A stretch of 64,000 bases of DNA from Jannaschia pagri (GCF_019655435.1 NZ_BPFH01000003.1:434001-498000); one strand, 5' to 3'. Shown: positions 34,700 through 43,766, counted from the first letter of the stretch. Translations and numbers: made by a program. The notes: generated by a model from the sequence alone, not told the origin.

Positions 34700-34730
34700 T
34701 GGATCACCCCATACCCTTTGGGGTGATCCA
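34700..34730 (+). terminator. Strong hairpin after flagellin
   Basis: TGGATCACCCC pairs with GGGGTGATCCA (11-bp perfect stem, 9-base loop), eight bases after the flagellin stop. It lacks a T-run, so it may end most transcripts or protect the 3' end of the abundant flagellin mRNA while allowing some read-through into flaF-flbT. Confidence 0.7.
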
Positions 34731-34803
34731 ACTGTCTGAATGACTGGCCCTTGGCCAATAAGCCGCCGAAGCGCGGCATGCCTTGCAGAAAGTGAGCAGT
34801 AAG

Positions 34804-35178
34804 ATGCTGAACGTCCATTCCGCGGCCGTAGAAGCCTACGGCAGTATTGATGCCCGGATCGTCGCGCCGGCTCGTGCCGAGGCGCTTGTTTTCGCCGGGG
34901 TGACGCGTCGCCTTGAGGCGGTATACGCAGATGAGCAGTCCAGCGATGCCGCGCGGGTTGCGGTGTTGCACGATAACCGAAGGCTGTGGTTGGCCGCTGC
35001 CGCCGCTGTGGCCGATGACGGCAATGCGATGCCTGACGGGTTGCGCACTAGCCTTTTGGGGTTGGCGGCCTTTGTCGATCGGCACACCAGATACGTGATG
35101 CGCGGCGAGGAAGACCCGAAAATCCTGTTTGAGATCAACCGCCGCGTCGTCGGCGGGCTGTCCCACGGGGCGCAGTGA
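34804..35178 (+). CDS. flaF: Flagellar biosynthesis regulator FlaF
   Basis: 124 residues from the ATG at 34804; the TTG at 34783 would add seven residues. The FlaF pattern is clear: HSAAVEAYG near the start, RRLEAVYADE, LHDNRRLWLAAAAAV, the ending region FVDRHTRYV ... LFEINRRVVGGL. FlaF is needed for flagellin production and secretion in alphaproteobacteria and opposes FlbT. It lies between flagellin and flbT. Confidence 0.9.
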   Translation: MLNVHSAAVEAYGSIDARIVAPARAEALVFAGVTRRLEAVYADEQSSDAARVAVLHDNRRLWLAAAAAVADDGNAMPDGLRTSLLGLAAFVDRHTRYVMRGEEDPKILFEINRRVVGGLSHGAQ

Positions 35179-35179
35179 T

Positions 35180-35584
35180 ATGGCTGGCTTAATGCTAAAA
35201 TTCCCGGCTGGGGACCGCATCGTGTTAAACGGCGCAGTTATCGAGAACGTGGGTCGCGGCGCCCGCCTTCGGGTCCTGACGCCCAATACGCAGTTGCTGC
35301 GCTTGCGCGACGCTATCAACCCCGAAGAGGCCGTCACGCCTGTGGGCCGCCTGTGCCACGCCACACAACTTATGTTGGTTGGCGAATGCGACGTAGATGC
35401 CGTTTTGGCCGAGACCTTTGCGGCCCTCGTTCCCCTTCATGAGGCGTTCATGGACGAAGAGGATAAGCTGTGCGTCCAAGAAATTCGCACCCAATTGTCT
35501 GACCGGGACTTTTATCGCGCGCTCCGCACGCTCGGGCGGCTACGCAAACGGGAGGCGATCCTGCTGTCGCGTGTGCCCCAATGA
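35180..35584 (+). CDS. flbT: Flagellin mRNA regulator FlbT
   Basis: 134 residues. The ATG at 35180 starts one base after the flaF stop; the N-terminus MAGLMLKFPAGDRIVLNGAV is typical of FlbT (LKLPPGERVxINGAVI pattern). FlbT represses flagellin translation post-transcriptionally in Caulobacter. The end overlaps the next gene by four bases. A leader hairpin in front of flagellin is a possible target. Confidence 0.92.
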   Translation: MAGLMLKFPAGDRIVLNGAVIENVGRGARLRVLTPNTQLLRLRDAINPEEAVTPVGRLCHATQLMLVGECDVDAVLAETFAALVPLHEAFMDEEDKLCVQEIRTQLSDRDFYRALRTLGRLRKREAILLSRVPQ

Positions 35585-36372
35585 CGTTTCAGCCCTATGT
35601 TCCAACGGGCGGATTGGCGGGATGGCGGTTCCTCCAAAACACCATTGCCAGCCAGAAAGACGCGTTCTCCGCGTCGGCAGTTGTCCAGCGAGATATGGAG
35701 TACTTCCGAGAAAAGATCTCGGACGTGGAAACGCCTGAGCAGTTGGTGAATGATTTCCGACTCTTGTCAGTTGCGCTGAACGCTTTCGGGCTATCGGAGG
35801 ACATCAATAATAAATTTCTAATCCGAAAGGTGCTGGAAGAGGGCACCCTCGATCCAGAGGCGCTCGCAAATCGGCTGTCTGACACCCGGTATCGGGATAT
35901 GGCGCGTGCGTTTGGGTTTGGGGATTTTCCAGTGCCCAATACGGCTTTGAGCGATTTCCCGGATAGGATCGCTGCGCGCTACGTCGATCAGAGCTTTGAG
36001 CAAGCCTTGGGGAACACGAACAACACCATGCGTCTCGCGCTCAACGCGCAGCGCGAATTGGTCAACATCGCTGAGGAGGACAGTTCCAACCGGACAAAGT
36101 GGTTTCGGATCATGGGGACGCCGCCCCTGCGGCAGGTCTTTGAAGGAGCCTTCAACTTACCGACGAGTTTTGGCACCTTAGATCTGGATCGACAGCTGAC
36201 TGTGTTTGAGGAACGGACCGAGGCCGCCTTCGGTACATCAGACATCAGCGAGCTGGCGCAACCGGAAACCCTCGAACGTCTCTTGGACCGCTTCGCGGCT
36301 GTCGCTGGTTTGACCGCATCCTTCGGAACGCAGGTGACGTCACCCGCTTTGGTTTTGTTGCGCGGGTTTTAA
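35581..36372 (+). CDS. DUF1217 family flagellar protein
   Basis: 263 residues, coupled to flbT by an ATGA overlap. A soluble helical protein (REKISDVETPEQLVNDFRLL near residue 43, FLIRKVLEEGTLDPEALANR near 78, KWFRIMGTPPLRQVFEGAF near 170), matching the DUF1217 family that accompanies flagellar genes in Rhodobacteraceae. The exact role is not known to me. It is the last gene before the coding-poor interval. Confidence 0.8.
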   Translation: MTFQPYVPTGGLAGWRFLQNTIASQKDAFSASAVVQRDMEYFREKISDVETPEQLVNDFRLLSVALNAFGLSEDINNKFLIRKVLEEGTLDPEALANRLSDTRYRDMARAFGFGDFPVPNTALSDFPDRIAARYVDQSFEQALGNTNNTMRLALNAQRELVNIAEEDSSNRTKWFRIMGTPPLRQVFEGAFNLPTSFGTLDLDRQLTVFEERTEAAFGTSDISELAQPETLERLLDRFAAVAGLTASFGTQVTSPALVLLRGF

Positions 36373-37866
36373 GATCGAGGCCAGTTGGTGCTTCGGATCG
36401 TCTACATTCGGAACGCTCTCGAGTTTACGGTTCCAGCCGCCCACGTCAATTCGCAGCGCAGTCGTGGGTGTTCTGGGTTGCTTTGACATGAGCGGGGACG
36501 CTCAAGCACCTGTCAAGGGTGTGTGGTCTTAGCGAGCGACGAAAGTCTTGTTCAGAGGATCGGGGTGTTTCGATACGTATGGTGTAGGGCGCGAAAGCGG
36601 TGTCCACGCCTCGAGGCAGTCGATTTGCCGTTTTCAGTTTACGTGCCATCTCTAGAGCATGCTTCATCTCACGGCTCAGTCATCGCGCACGATAAGCCCG
36701 TATTGCCTCCTTCAACTGTGAGCATTGTGGGAGTTTTTGTCTGCCATCATTCTGGTCGTTGAGGATGGAGATTGGGAAGGGAAAGCGTTGGGTGATTGCG
36801 GTTACCCTTCGCCCAGTCGCCTAGGCGGCCTAACCGCTACTTTCTAATTCCAGGTTGGATGCTGTTCGTTGGGCTAGGGATAGTTAACGTTTGCCGCGAC
36901 GGTCGTATCATTGAGGTACTATGCAATAGATCGGTCAGCATTTGTGCGAAGAGATCCACCTCGTTCGATCGTTTTCAGCGGCTGAGCAGCGTCTTGTGTG
37001 GGCCAACTTCCGCAGGCGCAGTGTGCTTGGGCGCTCAATTCCGATTGAGGATGGGACGCCGGGGAAAGCGATCCGTAAGATCGCTATCGTATCGGGGTAG
37101 CGCCCACCAAGCACAGGTTGATCATCAGCCTGTGGCTTGCCGTATGATTTCGCGCCGTGAGGGTCCAGGCGCGAGATCTGCGTCTCCGTTAACCGAGCAG
37201 ATAGCGCATGTTACTTTTCGTCACTCTCGACAGCTAACCATATGCCAATCAGCCCATCACTTGGGTTTGTGGCCTCGGAAAGGTAGTCTGATGGTCGGCT
37301 TCATGTAAGAACCGATAGGGCGGTTCGGACCTCACCAATTCACGTGTCGATTTCTTCCTCGGGTTCAGCCTGGCCCGTTAGTCCCGATGATCTTCATTGA
37401 CGATCTGCGCGGGAAATCCACTCCGCTGCGATAGATCTCTCGTACCGGGCAAGAGAAGTAGGCCTTTGGAGGGGCAAAGTACGTTCTTTGCGATCAGGAT
37501 ATTCTGACGGCGAGACCCCGCACCTCGGCGAAGTGCTGTCCAATTGAAAAGGATCCTCCACCACTTGCGTCCGATGGGTGTCGGGGCCTGTCTGATGCTA
37601 CGCTGAAAGCTACCTCGGTTCATTGGCACGTCTGGATGCAGCACGCATGTCGACTGATTGGTAGTCGTACTTCCGCGTCGGGCGGCACAGTAGGACTTTT
37701 CCCGCTTGCAAAGGCTGTCGGATTGCAGACGCGTCTGGTCTCGTGAGCGAAAGCTGGGCATGCCTGGTCCATCTAAGCGGATCGTTATCATCTTCCGACG
37801 TGCGATAAGTCGAATGACCAAGGGGACGAGCCGGCGCTTCCTTTCAAAGCCGCGGCGCCGAGGCCG
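36373..37866. other. 1.5 kb coding-poor interval inside the flagellar cluster
   Basis: No convincing gene is seen on either strand. Open frames are short (the longest about 170 codons at 36796-37308 plus and 147 at 37378-37821 minus), Cys/Ser/Arg-rich, and lack ribosome sites and family motifs. Base composition looks visibly less GC-rich than the flanking genes. I saw no transposase motif, terminal repeats, tRNA or rRNA. It may be decayed genes at a cluster rearrangement, or hold a non-coding RNA. Confidence 0.6.
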
Positions 37867-39207
37867 TTACCGAGGCGCTCCAAAGACTTGTCCAACAGCG
37901 GACGCGACGGCTTTGAAACTTTCCATTGTGGACCGCTCGTCGGATTTGCAGAAGGCGCTGTGCAGCCGTGGTGCGAAGGCAACGGCGCGGTCGATGTCAG
38001 GGCTAGAACCCCGTTCATAGAGGCCCGAACTCACCATCAGGTCAGATTTTTCGTGGACAGACAGCACATGCCGGACATCGCCGATTAGTGCGTTTTCAGC
38101 GGATGTCGCGACGCCTGGCAAGCTGCGGGATACGGATCGAAGCACATCGACTGCCGGAAAGCGGCCGCTTTCGGCGATGTCGCGGGACAAGACAATATGG
38201 CCGTCCAATTGCCCCCTTAGGGTATCGGCGACGGGGCCGTCCATGTCGGAGCCTGCCACGAGGACCGACAGTACCGCCGTGATGTCGCCCTGTGTGTCCG
38301 CACCGGGCCCAGCCCGTTCGGCGAGTGCGGCCAGCAAGGGGGTGAGGCTGGGCTGTTGGCCCGTTTGATCGCACGTCTCCCCGGCGGCGGTTGCGACCTC
38401 GCGATGGGCCTCGGCGAGGCGGGTGATGCTGTCACAGAGAAACAGGACTTTGCGCCCCTGATCTCGGAAGTGCTCCGCGACGGTGATGGCCGCTAAGGGG
38501 CAGCGTCTGCGCATGGTTGCCGGTTGGTCCGAGGTGGCCGCGACGACCACGGTGCGGGCCATGCCTTCGGGGCCTAGGACGGTGTTACAGAACTCCGACA
38601 CTTCACGCCCGCGTTCGCCCACAAGCGCGAGCACGCAGACATCGGCCTGCATGTTCTTGGCCAAGGATCCCAGAAGGGTCGATTTGCCCACACCAGATCC
38701 TGCGAAGAGGCCGACCCGTTGGCCCGCCGCAATCGGGAGCATGGTGTCCAACACCGTGAACCCGGTCGTCAGTCGCGCGCCCATCCCCCGTCGGTGTCCG
38801 GGTGCCGGGGGCGCCGCGCGGAGAGGTCTTGCAATCCCGCCGCCGATGGGTCGTCCGTCCAGGGGTCGCCCGAGAGGATCGATGACCCGCCCAATCCAGC
38901 TTTGACCGGGGGCAAGGCGCGGGGCGCCCAACGGCTCCACCGCGAGGCCGATCTGGAGGCCGTCGACAGCGCTGAACGGCGTCGCCCAGAGCCCGTCGCG
39001 GTTGATCTTGACCACCTCGGCCCGCTGCTGAAACCCGTCTAGATCGCGATAGGCGACCTCATCCCCGAGGCGCGCGTGGTCCGATAACCCCTCGACCCAA
39101 ATGCCACCGGCCTCTAACCGCGTGATCCGTCCGAGGGGTGACATTCGGTCAATGCCGCGCAGCATGTCCCGAATTGTCGCGAAGGGGTCTAGCACGTCGA
39201 CGGCCAT
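37867..39207 (-). CDS. fliI: Flagellum-specific ATPase FliI
   Basis: 446 residues from the ATG at 39207, which has GAGGAT ahead; ATG 39219 is an alternative. Walker A GSGVGKST is near residue 168, Walker B KVLFLCDSITRLAEA near 250, and the F1-ATPase-like block DITAVLSVLVAGSDMDGPVAD near 310. It energises export of flagellar subunits with FliH and FliJ. It is divergent from flgB across 62 bp that hold a perfect 13-bp palindrome. Confidence 0.95.
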   Translation of the reverse strand: MAVDVLDPFATIRDMLRGIDRMSPLGRITRLEAGGIWVEGLSDHARLGDEVAYRDLDGFQQRAEVVKINRDGLWATPFSAVDGLQIGLAVEPLGAPRLAPGQSWIGRVIDPLGRPLDGRPIGGGIARPLRAAPPAPGHRRGMGARLTTGFTVLDTMLPIAAGQRVGLFAGSGVGKSTLLGSLAKNMQADVCVLALVGERGREVSEFCNTVLGPEGMARTVVVAATSDQPATMRRRCPLAAITVAEHFRDQGRKVLFLCDSITRLAEAHREVATAAGETCDQTGQQPSLTPLLAALAERAGPGADTQGDITAVLSVLVAGSDMDGPVADTLRGQLDGHIVLSRDIAESGRFPAVDVLRSVSRSLPGVATSAENALIGDVRHVLSVHEKSDLMVSSGLYERGSSPDIDRAVAFAPRLHSAFCKSDERSTMESFKAVASAVGQVFGAPR

Positions 39208-39219
39208 GGCAATCCTCAT

Positions 39220-39232
39220 CCGTTTGAAACGG
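39220..39232. promoter_or_regulatory. Palindrome between fliI and flgB
   Basis: CCGTTT-G-AAACGG is perfect over 13 bp in the short divergent interval that must hold both promoters. No regulator can be named, and chance is possible at this length. Confidence 0.3.
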
Positions 39233-39269
39233 TTTCTAAAGGAATCACTCTTAAAGCTTCGTTTCAGGA

Positions 39270-39656
39270 ATGACGGAGAATCCGCCTGTGACCGAGATGC
39301 CTGCCCTGTTCAGCCTGGCGGCGCAGGCTGCGAAACACGCAGCCGCCCGCCAACAAGTGATCGCAACCAATGTGGCCAACGCGGATACGCCTGGCTACCG
39401 CGCCCGTGATGTGGCGCCCTTTTTGGTGGTCGAAGACGGGGCGGCGCTGCGCCGGTCTCACCCGGGCCACATGGCCGGAACCCCGCGAACCGCGCGCATT
39501 TTCGAAGAGGTGGGCGTCGCCGCAGACCCCAATGGAAACACCGTCTCGCTTCAGGATCAGATCTTGCGCGGCATTGACGCCTCCCGCGCGCACAACCGCG
39601 CGCTGACCGTCTATCAATCCTCGCTCGACGTCCTGCGGGCGAGCCTTGGGCGATAA
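39270..39656 (+). CDS. flgB: Flagellar rod protein FlgB
   Basis: 128 residues from the ATG at 39270; a GTG at 39288 with GGAGAA upstream is an equally good start. The rod-protein signature is ATNVANADTPGYRARD near residue 32. The C-terminal helix (NRALTVYQSSLDVLRASLG) is typical. It forms the proximal rod with FlgC, FlgF and FliE. First gene of a long plus-strand rod operon. Confidence 0.94.
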   Translation: MTENPPVTEMPALFSLAAQAAKHAAARQQVIATNVANADTPGYRARDVAPFLVVEDGAALRRSHPGHMAGTPRTARIFEEVGVAADPNGNTVSLQDQILRGIDASRAHNRALTVYQSSLDVLRASLGR

Positions 39657-39668
39657 GGAGAGGCTAGA

Positions 39669-40061
39669 ATGGCTGGATTTTCGCAGACAATGGCAATTCT
39701 GAGTTCGGGGATGCGCGGGCAAAGCCAGCGCATTGGCCATATCTCAGAAAACATCGCAAACGCTGACACGCCCGGGTACCGCCGCAAGACAATAGATTTC
39801 CGCGCCGAGGTTGTGGATGGGCGCCGCTCCGGCGCTGTCGAAACGGGGGCCGTGCGCCTTGATCGGGCGGAGCTCCACCGTATCCACGAGCCGTCGCATC
39901 CGATGGCCGATGATGAGGGGTATTACTTCGGGTCGAACGTGGATTTGGTCACCGAACTCGCCGACGCCCGGGAGGCGCAGCGCAGCTACGAAGCAAACCT
40001 TAAGATGTTTGAACAGGTCCGCCGCATGTCCTCGGCGGTGATGGACATTATCAAGCGATAG
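39669..40061 (+). CDS. flgC: Flagellar rod protein FlgC
   Basis: 130 residues with AAGGAG before the start. The rod signature ISENIANADTPGYRRK is near residue 26 and the C-terminal NVDLVTELADAREAQRSYEA block near 95. Rod subunit of the basal body, exported by the flagellar apparatus. Twelve bases after flgB. Confidence 0.95.
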   Translation: MAGFSQTMAILSSGMRGQSQRIGHISENIANADTPGYRRKTIDFRAEVVDGRRSGAVETGAVRLDRAELHRIHEPSHPMADDEGYYFGSNVDLVTELADAREAQRSYEANLKMFEQVRRMSSAVMDIIKR

Positions 40062-40071
40062 GAGACATCCG

Positions 40072-40347
40072 ATGGAGATGAACACGATTTCGGCCCTCGC
40101 TACGGGGGCCGGGGCGGGCGGCGCTGTGCCCAATGGCATGGGGCGCGCAGCTATGGACGCCGTTACCGGATTTGCCCAAGCGCTTACCAACGCCGAGACC
40201 CAAGCAACCGCAGCCATTACAACCGGCGCCGATCCACATGCCCTGGTCACCGCAATTGCCGAGACACAGTTCGCGGTCGAAACGGTTGTAACCGTGCGGG
40301 ACAGGGCCGTCGAAGCCTATCAGGAAATCCTGCGGATGCCGGTCTAA
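40072..40347 (+). CDS. fliE: Flagellar hook-basal body protein FliE
   Basis: 91 residues, short for FliE, but the C-terminal half is typical (GADPHALVTAIAETQFAVET, then VRDRAVEAYQEILRMPV). It joins the MS ring to the rod. GGAGA precedes the ATG. The gene lies between flgC and fliQ as in related clusters. Confidence 0.9.
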   Translation: MEMNTISALATGAGAGGAVPNGMGRAAMDAVTGFAQALTNAETQATAAITTGADPHALVTAIAETQFAVETVVTVRDRAVEAYQEILRMPV

Positions 40348-40351
40348 GGCC

Positions 40352-40618
40352 ATGCAGGACGCGCTTTTCTATGACGTGCTGCGCCAGGGACTTTGGGTCG
40401 CCGTCCTGGCATCTGCGCCCATCCTTGCGGTTGCCTTGGTGGTTGGTGTGACCATCGGCTTGTTGCAGGCGCTGACCTCCGTCCAGGAGATGACGTTGAC
40501 CTTCGTGCCCAAAATGGCCGCCATGCTCGCCGTTTTCTGGGCGTCCATGGGTTTCATGAGCCTCACGCTGGGACGGTATTTCACAGACACGCTCATCCCC
40601 ATTATCGAGGGCTTCTGA
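40352..40618 (+). CDS. fliQ: Flagellar export apparatus protein FliQ
   Basis: 88 residues with two membrane helices (about 15-40 and 55-75). The family core ILAVALVVGVTIGLLQALTS is followed by QEMTLTFVPKM. Part of the export gate with FliP, FliR, FlhA and FlhB, all encoded in this window. Tightly packed between fliE and flgF. Confidence 0.94.
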   Translation: MQDALFYDVLRQGLWVAVLASAPILAVALVVGVTIGLLQALTSVQEMTLTFVPKMAAMLAVFWASMGFMSLTLGRYFTDTLIPIIEGF

Positions 40619-40619
40619 C

Positions 40620-41336
40620 ATGACCGATGGGATTTACCCGGCGCTTGGCCGTCAATCTGGCCTGCTGCGTGAAATGAACACGATCGCCCAGAACATCGCC
40701 AACGCGAATACCACCGGGTATCGCAGCGAAAGCGTGCTCTTCTCCGAACATGTCGTGGATACGGGGCGCGGAAATCCGTCGGTGTCGCTGGCCCACGCAA
40801 ACGCGCAAACCATGAACCTGACCCAAGGTGCGATGGAACCCACGGGCGGTGTGCTCGATCTGGCGATCGAGGGGGACGGCTTCTTTCTCGTGGACCGCAA
40901 CGGAGAGCAATATCTGACCCGTGCCGGTGCCTTCGTCTTGGGGGCAGATGGTGGCGTACAGACGGTAGAGGGGGACCCGGTTTTGGATGCAGGCGGGGCG
41001 CCCGTGGTCGTGCCGCCTGGTTCAGATGCCATCCACATCGGGCAGGACGGGACGCTCTCGGCGGATGGGGAGCCCCTGGCTCAGATCGGTGTGGTTGTCC
41101 CCAACGCGCCGGACCGTTTGACCCGGTTGGTTGGCACGCTGTTTGCGGCGCCCGGTGGGACCCAGCCGGTCGAGACGCCGCGCGTCATGCAGGGCTTTCT
41201 TGAGGCGTCCAACGTCAACCCAGTGCTGGAGATTGCGCGCATGGTGACGGTGCAGAACGCCTATGAGCTCGGCCAAAGCTTTATGGAGCGAGAGGACGAG
41301 CGTCTCCGCTCGATCTTTCGATTGATGGAACAATAA
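40620..41336 (+). CDS. flgF: Flagellar basal-body rod protein FlgF
   Basis: 238 residues. The N-terminal rod signature is MNTIAQNIANANTTGYRSES near residue 19. The mid-domain LDLAIEGDGFFLVDRNGEQY and the C-terminal VQNAYELGQSFM helix are typical of FlgF/FlgG. The order flgF-flgG and the shorter length favour FlgF. One base after the fliQ stop. Confidence 0.93.
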   Translation: MTDGIYPALGRQSGLLREMNTIAQNIANANTTGYRSESVLFSEHVVDTGRGNPSVSLAHANAQTMNLTQGAMEPTGGVLDLAIEGDGFFLVDRNGEQYLTRAGAFVLGADGGVQTVEGDPVLDAGGAPVVVPPGSDAIHIGQDGTLSADGEPLAQIGVVVPNAPDRLTRLVGTLFAAPGGTQPVETPRVMQGFLEASNVNPVLEIARMVTVQNAYELGQSFMEREDERLRSIFRLMEQ

Positions 41337-41349
41337 CAGGAGGTTCGCC

Positions 41350-42135
41350 ATGCGCGCCCTGAGTATCGCGGCCACTGGGATGTCCGCCCAACAAATGCGG
41401 GTCGAGGTGATTTCGAACAACCTCGCGAATATGAACACCACCGCTTACAACGCGCGGCGGGCCGAATTCGCCGATCTGCACTATCAACAGATGACCCGCG
41501 CGGGTTCCATCGCGGCGGCCACGGGGGCGATTATCCCGACCGGCGTGCAACTGGGCCTGGGCGTGCGTCCGTCCGCCGTGTCGATGGACGTAGCGCAAGG
41601 CACATTGGCGCAGACCAATGGGGACCTCGATATCGCCATTGAGGGCAAGGGTTATTTGGAGGTGACCATGCCATCGGGCGCCGCGGCCTACACCCGCGAC
41701 GGAGCCTTGAAGCGGACGGGCGATGGCCTGCTCGTAACCTCCGACGGACATCCGGTCGTGCCGGACCTTACAATCCCAGACGATGCGCGCTCCATCAGCA
41801 TCAGCCCAGACGGCGAGGTCTATGCTTACTTCCGCGACCGGACGGAGCCGGAGCAGTTGGGTCAGTTAACCCTCGTGGGCTTCTCGAATGAGAAGGGGCT
41901 CGAAGCGATGGGCTCGAACCTCTACGCGGAAACAAACGCCTCTGGCGCGCCCTTGGTTGGCTTTGCCGGTGAGGATGGGCTGGGGCTTTTCCGTCAAGGC
42001 TATCTGGAAGACAGCACCGTCGATGCCGTGCGAGAGATCACCGATCTAATCGAGGCGCAGCGCGGCTATGAGATGAACGCCAAAGTCATCACCGCCGCCG
42101 ATCAGATGATGTCCGCCACGACACAGATCCGGTGA
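41350..42135 (+). CDS. flgG: Flagellar distal rod protein FlgG
   Basis: 261 residues, typical FlgG length. The signature VEVISNNLANMNTTAYNARR is near residue 18, with DIAIEGKGYLEVTMPSG near 95 and the C-terminal EITDLIEAQRGYEMNAKVIT helix. AGGAGG precedes the ATG. It forms the distal rod. Confidence 0.96.
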   Translation: MRALSIAATGMSAQQMRVEVISNNLANMNTTAYNARRAEFADLHYQQMTRAGSIAAATGAIIPTGVQLGLGVRPSAVSMDVAQGTLAQTNGDLDIAIEGKGYLEVTMPSGAAAYTRDGALKRTGDGLLVTSDGHPVVPDLTIPDDARSISISPDGEVYAYFRDRTEPEQLGQLTLVGFSNEKGLEAMGSNLYAETNASGAPLVGFAGEDGLGLFRQGYLEDSTVDAVREITDLIEAQRGYEMNAKVITAADQMMSATTQIR

Positions 42136-42139
42136 TGTG

Positions 42140-42556
42140 ATGCGCACTCTTCTCGCCTGCCTGTTGATGTCCGTCGCCGTGCCCGCCGGGGCGCAATCGG
42201 TTATGGTCCTGCATCCCGTCCGTGCCGGAGACGCCTTGGGGGCGGATGCCTTGTCCTTCGCGGAAATCACCATCCCCGACGGATTTGACGACCCGCGCGA
42301 TTTGATCGGGCTGGAGGCGCGCGTGAACCTCTATCCCGGTCGCCCGGTGCGCCAGAGGGAAGTCGGGATGCCAACGGTCATCCAACGCAATGCTGTGGTG
42401 CCGCTGATCTTTCGCCGCGGCGGTTTGGTCATAACGCTCGAAGGTCGCGCGTTGCAGCGGGCCGGCGACGGAGAGCCCGTGCGCGTCATGAACCTGTCGT
42501 CCCGATCCACAGTGACCGGCATCGCCACGGCCTCTGGCGCCGTCATCGTCCAGTGA
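42140..42556 (+). CDS. flgA: P-ring assembly chaperone FlgA
   Basis: 138 residues from the ATG at 42140 (a GTG codon precedes it directly). It has a signal peptide (MRTLLACLLMSVAVPAGAQS) and an SAF-type domain (VRAGDALGADALSF, LYPGRPVRQREVG, VITLEGRALQRAGDGEPVRV). FlgA helps FlgI form the P ring in the periplasm. It is on the short side because it lacks the N-terminal wing domain. flgI itself is not in the window. Confidence 0.92.
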   Translation: MRTLLACLLMSVAVPAGAQSVMVLHPVRAGDALGADALSFAEITIPDGFDDPRDLIGLEARVNLYPGRPVRQREVGMPTVIQRNAVVPLIFRRGGLVITLEGRALQRAGDGEPVRVMNLSSRSTVTGIATASGAVIVQ

Positions 42557-42570
42557 ACCCAGGAGGGGAA

Positions 42571-43305
42571 ATGACCCTACACAAGACTGTTTCTCTGGCC
42601 CTTTGTACCTTGGCGGTCGTCGGGTGTGCTCGACTAGAGCAGGTGGGGCAAGCGCCCGAGTTCACGCCCGTCCAGACCGGGGCAGAGGCCTATGCCATCG
42701 CCCAGCCGGTCTTTGAGGAAACCAAGGTCGATGAGGTGCCGGCCCATTCCGCCTCGCTTTGGACCGGAGGGCGGCGGTCCTTGCTGGGTGATCGGCGGGC
42801 GCGGGACCGGGGCGATATCATGACCGTCGTTATTGAGATCGACGAGAACGCCGAGATTAACAACTCTACAAACCGGTCTCGCAACGGCTCCGAAAGCCTG
42901 GCCATCCCGGAGTTTTTCGGCCTGCCGCAGAGTATCGACCGCCGCTTGCCCGAGGGGGCGTCCTTGGGTGAGGCCGTGTCCCTCGACAGCTCCGGATCGT
43001 CCTCCGGTTCCGGCGGGGTGCGGCGTCGCGAGAAACTCACTTTAAGGATCGCGGCCACGGTGACGAATGTGTTGCCCAGCGGAGTTTTACAGATCGAAGG
43101 CAGACAGGAGGTGCGCGTGAATTTCGAACTGCGTGAAATGCTTGTGACGGGGTATGTCCGTCCCGAAGATGTGTCCCGCCAGAACGAGATCACCTACGAC
43201 AAGATCGCCGCGGCGCGCATCTCCTATGGCGGGCGTGGTCAGATCACGGACGTGCAACAACCTCGGATTGGCCAGCAGGTCGCCGACATCATCTTGCCGT
43301 TCTGA
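42571..43305 (+). CDS. flgH: Flagellar L-ring lipoprotein FlgH
   Basis: 244 residues from the ATG at 42571, with AGGAGG upstream; an in-frame GTG at 42553 overlaps flgA but is less likely. The lipobox VVGC places the lipidated Cys at residue 19. The family blocks SLWTGGRRSLLGDRRARDRG, then GDIMTVVIEIDENAEINNST and the end GGRGQITDVQQPRIGQQVAD are clear. It forms the outer-membrane L ring. Confidence 0.95.
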   Translation: MTLHKTVSLALCTLAVVGCARLEQVGQAPEFTPVQTGAEAYAIAQPVFEETKVDEVPAHSASLWTGGRRSLLGDRRARDRGDIMTVVIEIDENAEINNSTNRSRNGSESLAIPEFFGLPQSIDRRLPEGASLGEAVSLDSSGSSSGSGGVRRREKLTLRIAATVTNVLPSGVLQIEGRQEVRVNFELREMLVTGYVRPEDVSRQNEITYDKIAAARISYGGRGQITDVQQPRIGQQVADIILPF

Positions 43306-43307
43306 CC

Positions 43308-43766
43308 ATGGGAAAGATCATCGCCGCAGCCGTTGTCTTGATCGCTCTGCTTGGTGGGGCAGGAGCAGGCCATGTTTTGCGCCCGCCTCCGCCCGAGCCT
43401 GAAGAACCGGTCGTGCCTGAAGTCGAGGAGACGGATCTCTCCTCACCCGAAGTCGTGGCTTTCCGCGACCCATTTGTCGTTCCCGTGTTGCGAGATGGAC
43501 GCGTCTGGTCCCACCTGGTTCTGTCCCTTGGGGTGGAATCCCACGCGGTGGCACGGGAAACCATTCTGCTCCAGGAACCTCTGCTGCGCGATGGCATGAA
43601 CGAGGTTCTCTACCTCCATGCCTCACTGGGTGGATTTGACGGAGACTTCACCGCCTCCCCGGCGATGACCCGTCTTCGACAGCGGCTCGATGATGTGGTG
43701 TCCCAGAGGTTAGAGGACGACGATGCGCGGGTCCTCATCATGTCAATGGTCCGCCAGAATGGCTGA
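43308..43766 (+). CDS. FliL-like membrane-anchored protein
   Basis: 152 residues: an N-terminal membrane helix (IIAAAVVLIALLGGAGAG), a Pro/Glu-rich linker (30-50) and a periplasmic domain ending LIMSMVRQNG. The layout is that of FliL, but the sequence is remote and a clearer FliL lies at 51.9-52.4 kb. It follows flgH by two bases, so it belongs to the basal-body operon. Best called a FliL-like flagellar protein of uncertain role. Confidence 0.6.
   Translation: MGKIIAAAVVLIALLGGAGAGHVLRPPPPEPEEPVVPEVEETDLSSPEVVAFRDPFVVPVLRDGRVWSHLVLSLGVESHAVARETILLQEPLLRDGMNEVLYLHASLGGFDGDFTASPAMTRLRQRLDDVVSQRLEDDDARVLIMSMVRQNG

Noticed and set aside
36796-37308. 170-codon open frame in the coding-poor gap
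   Set aside because: No ribosome site, unusual Cys/Ser/Arg content and no family resemblance; kept only as part of the non-coding interval.
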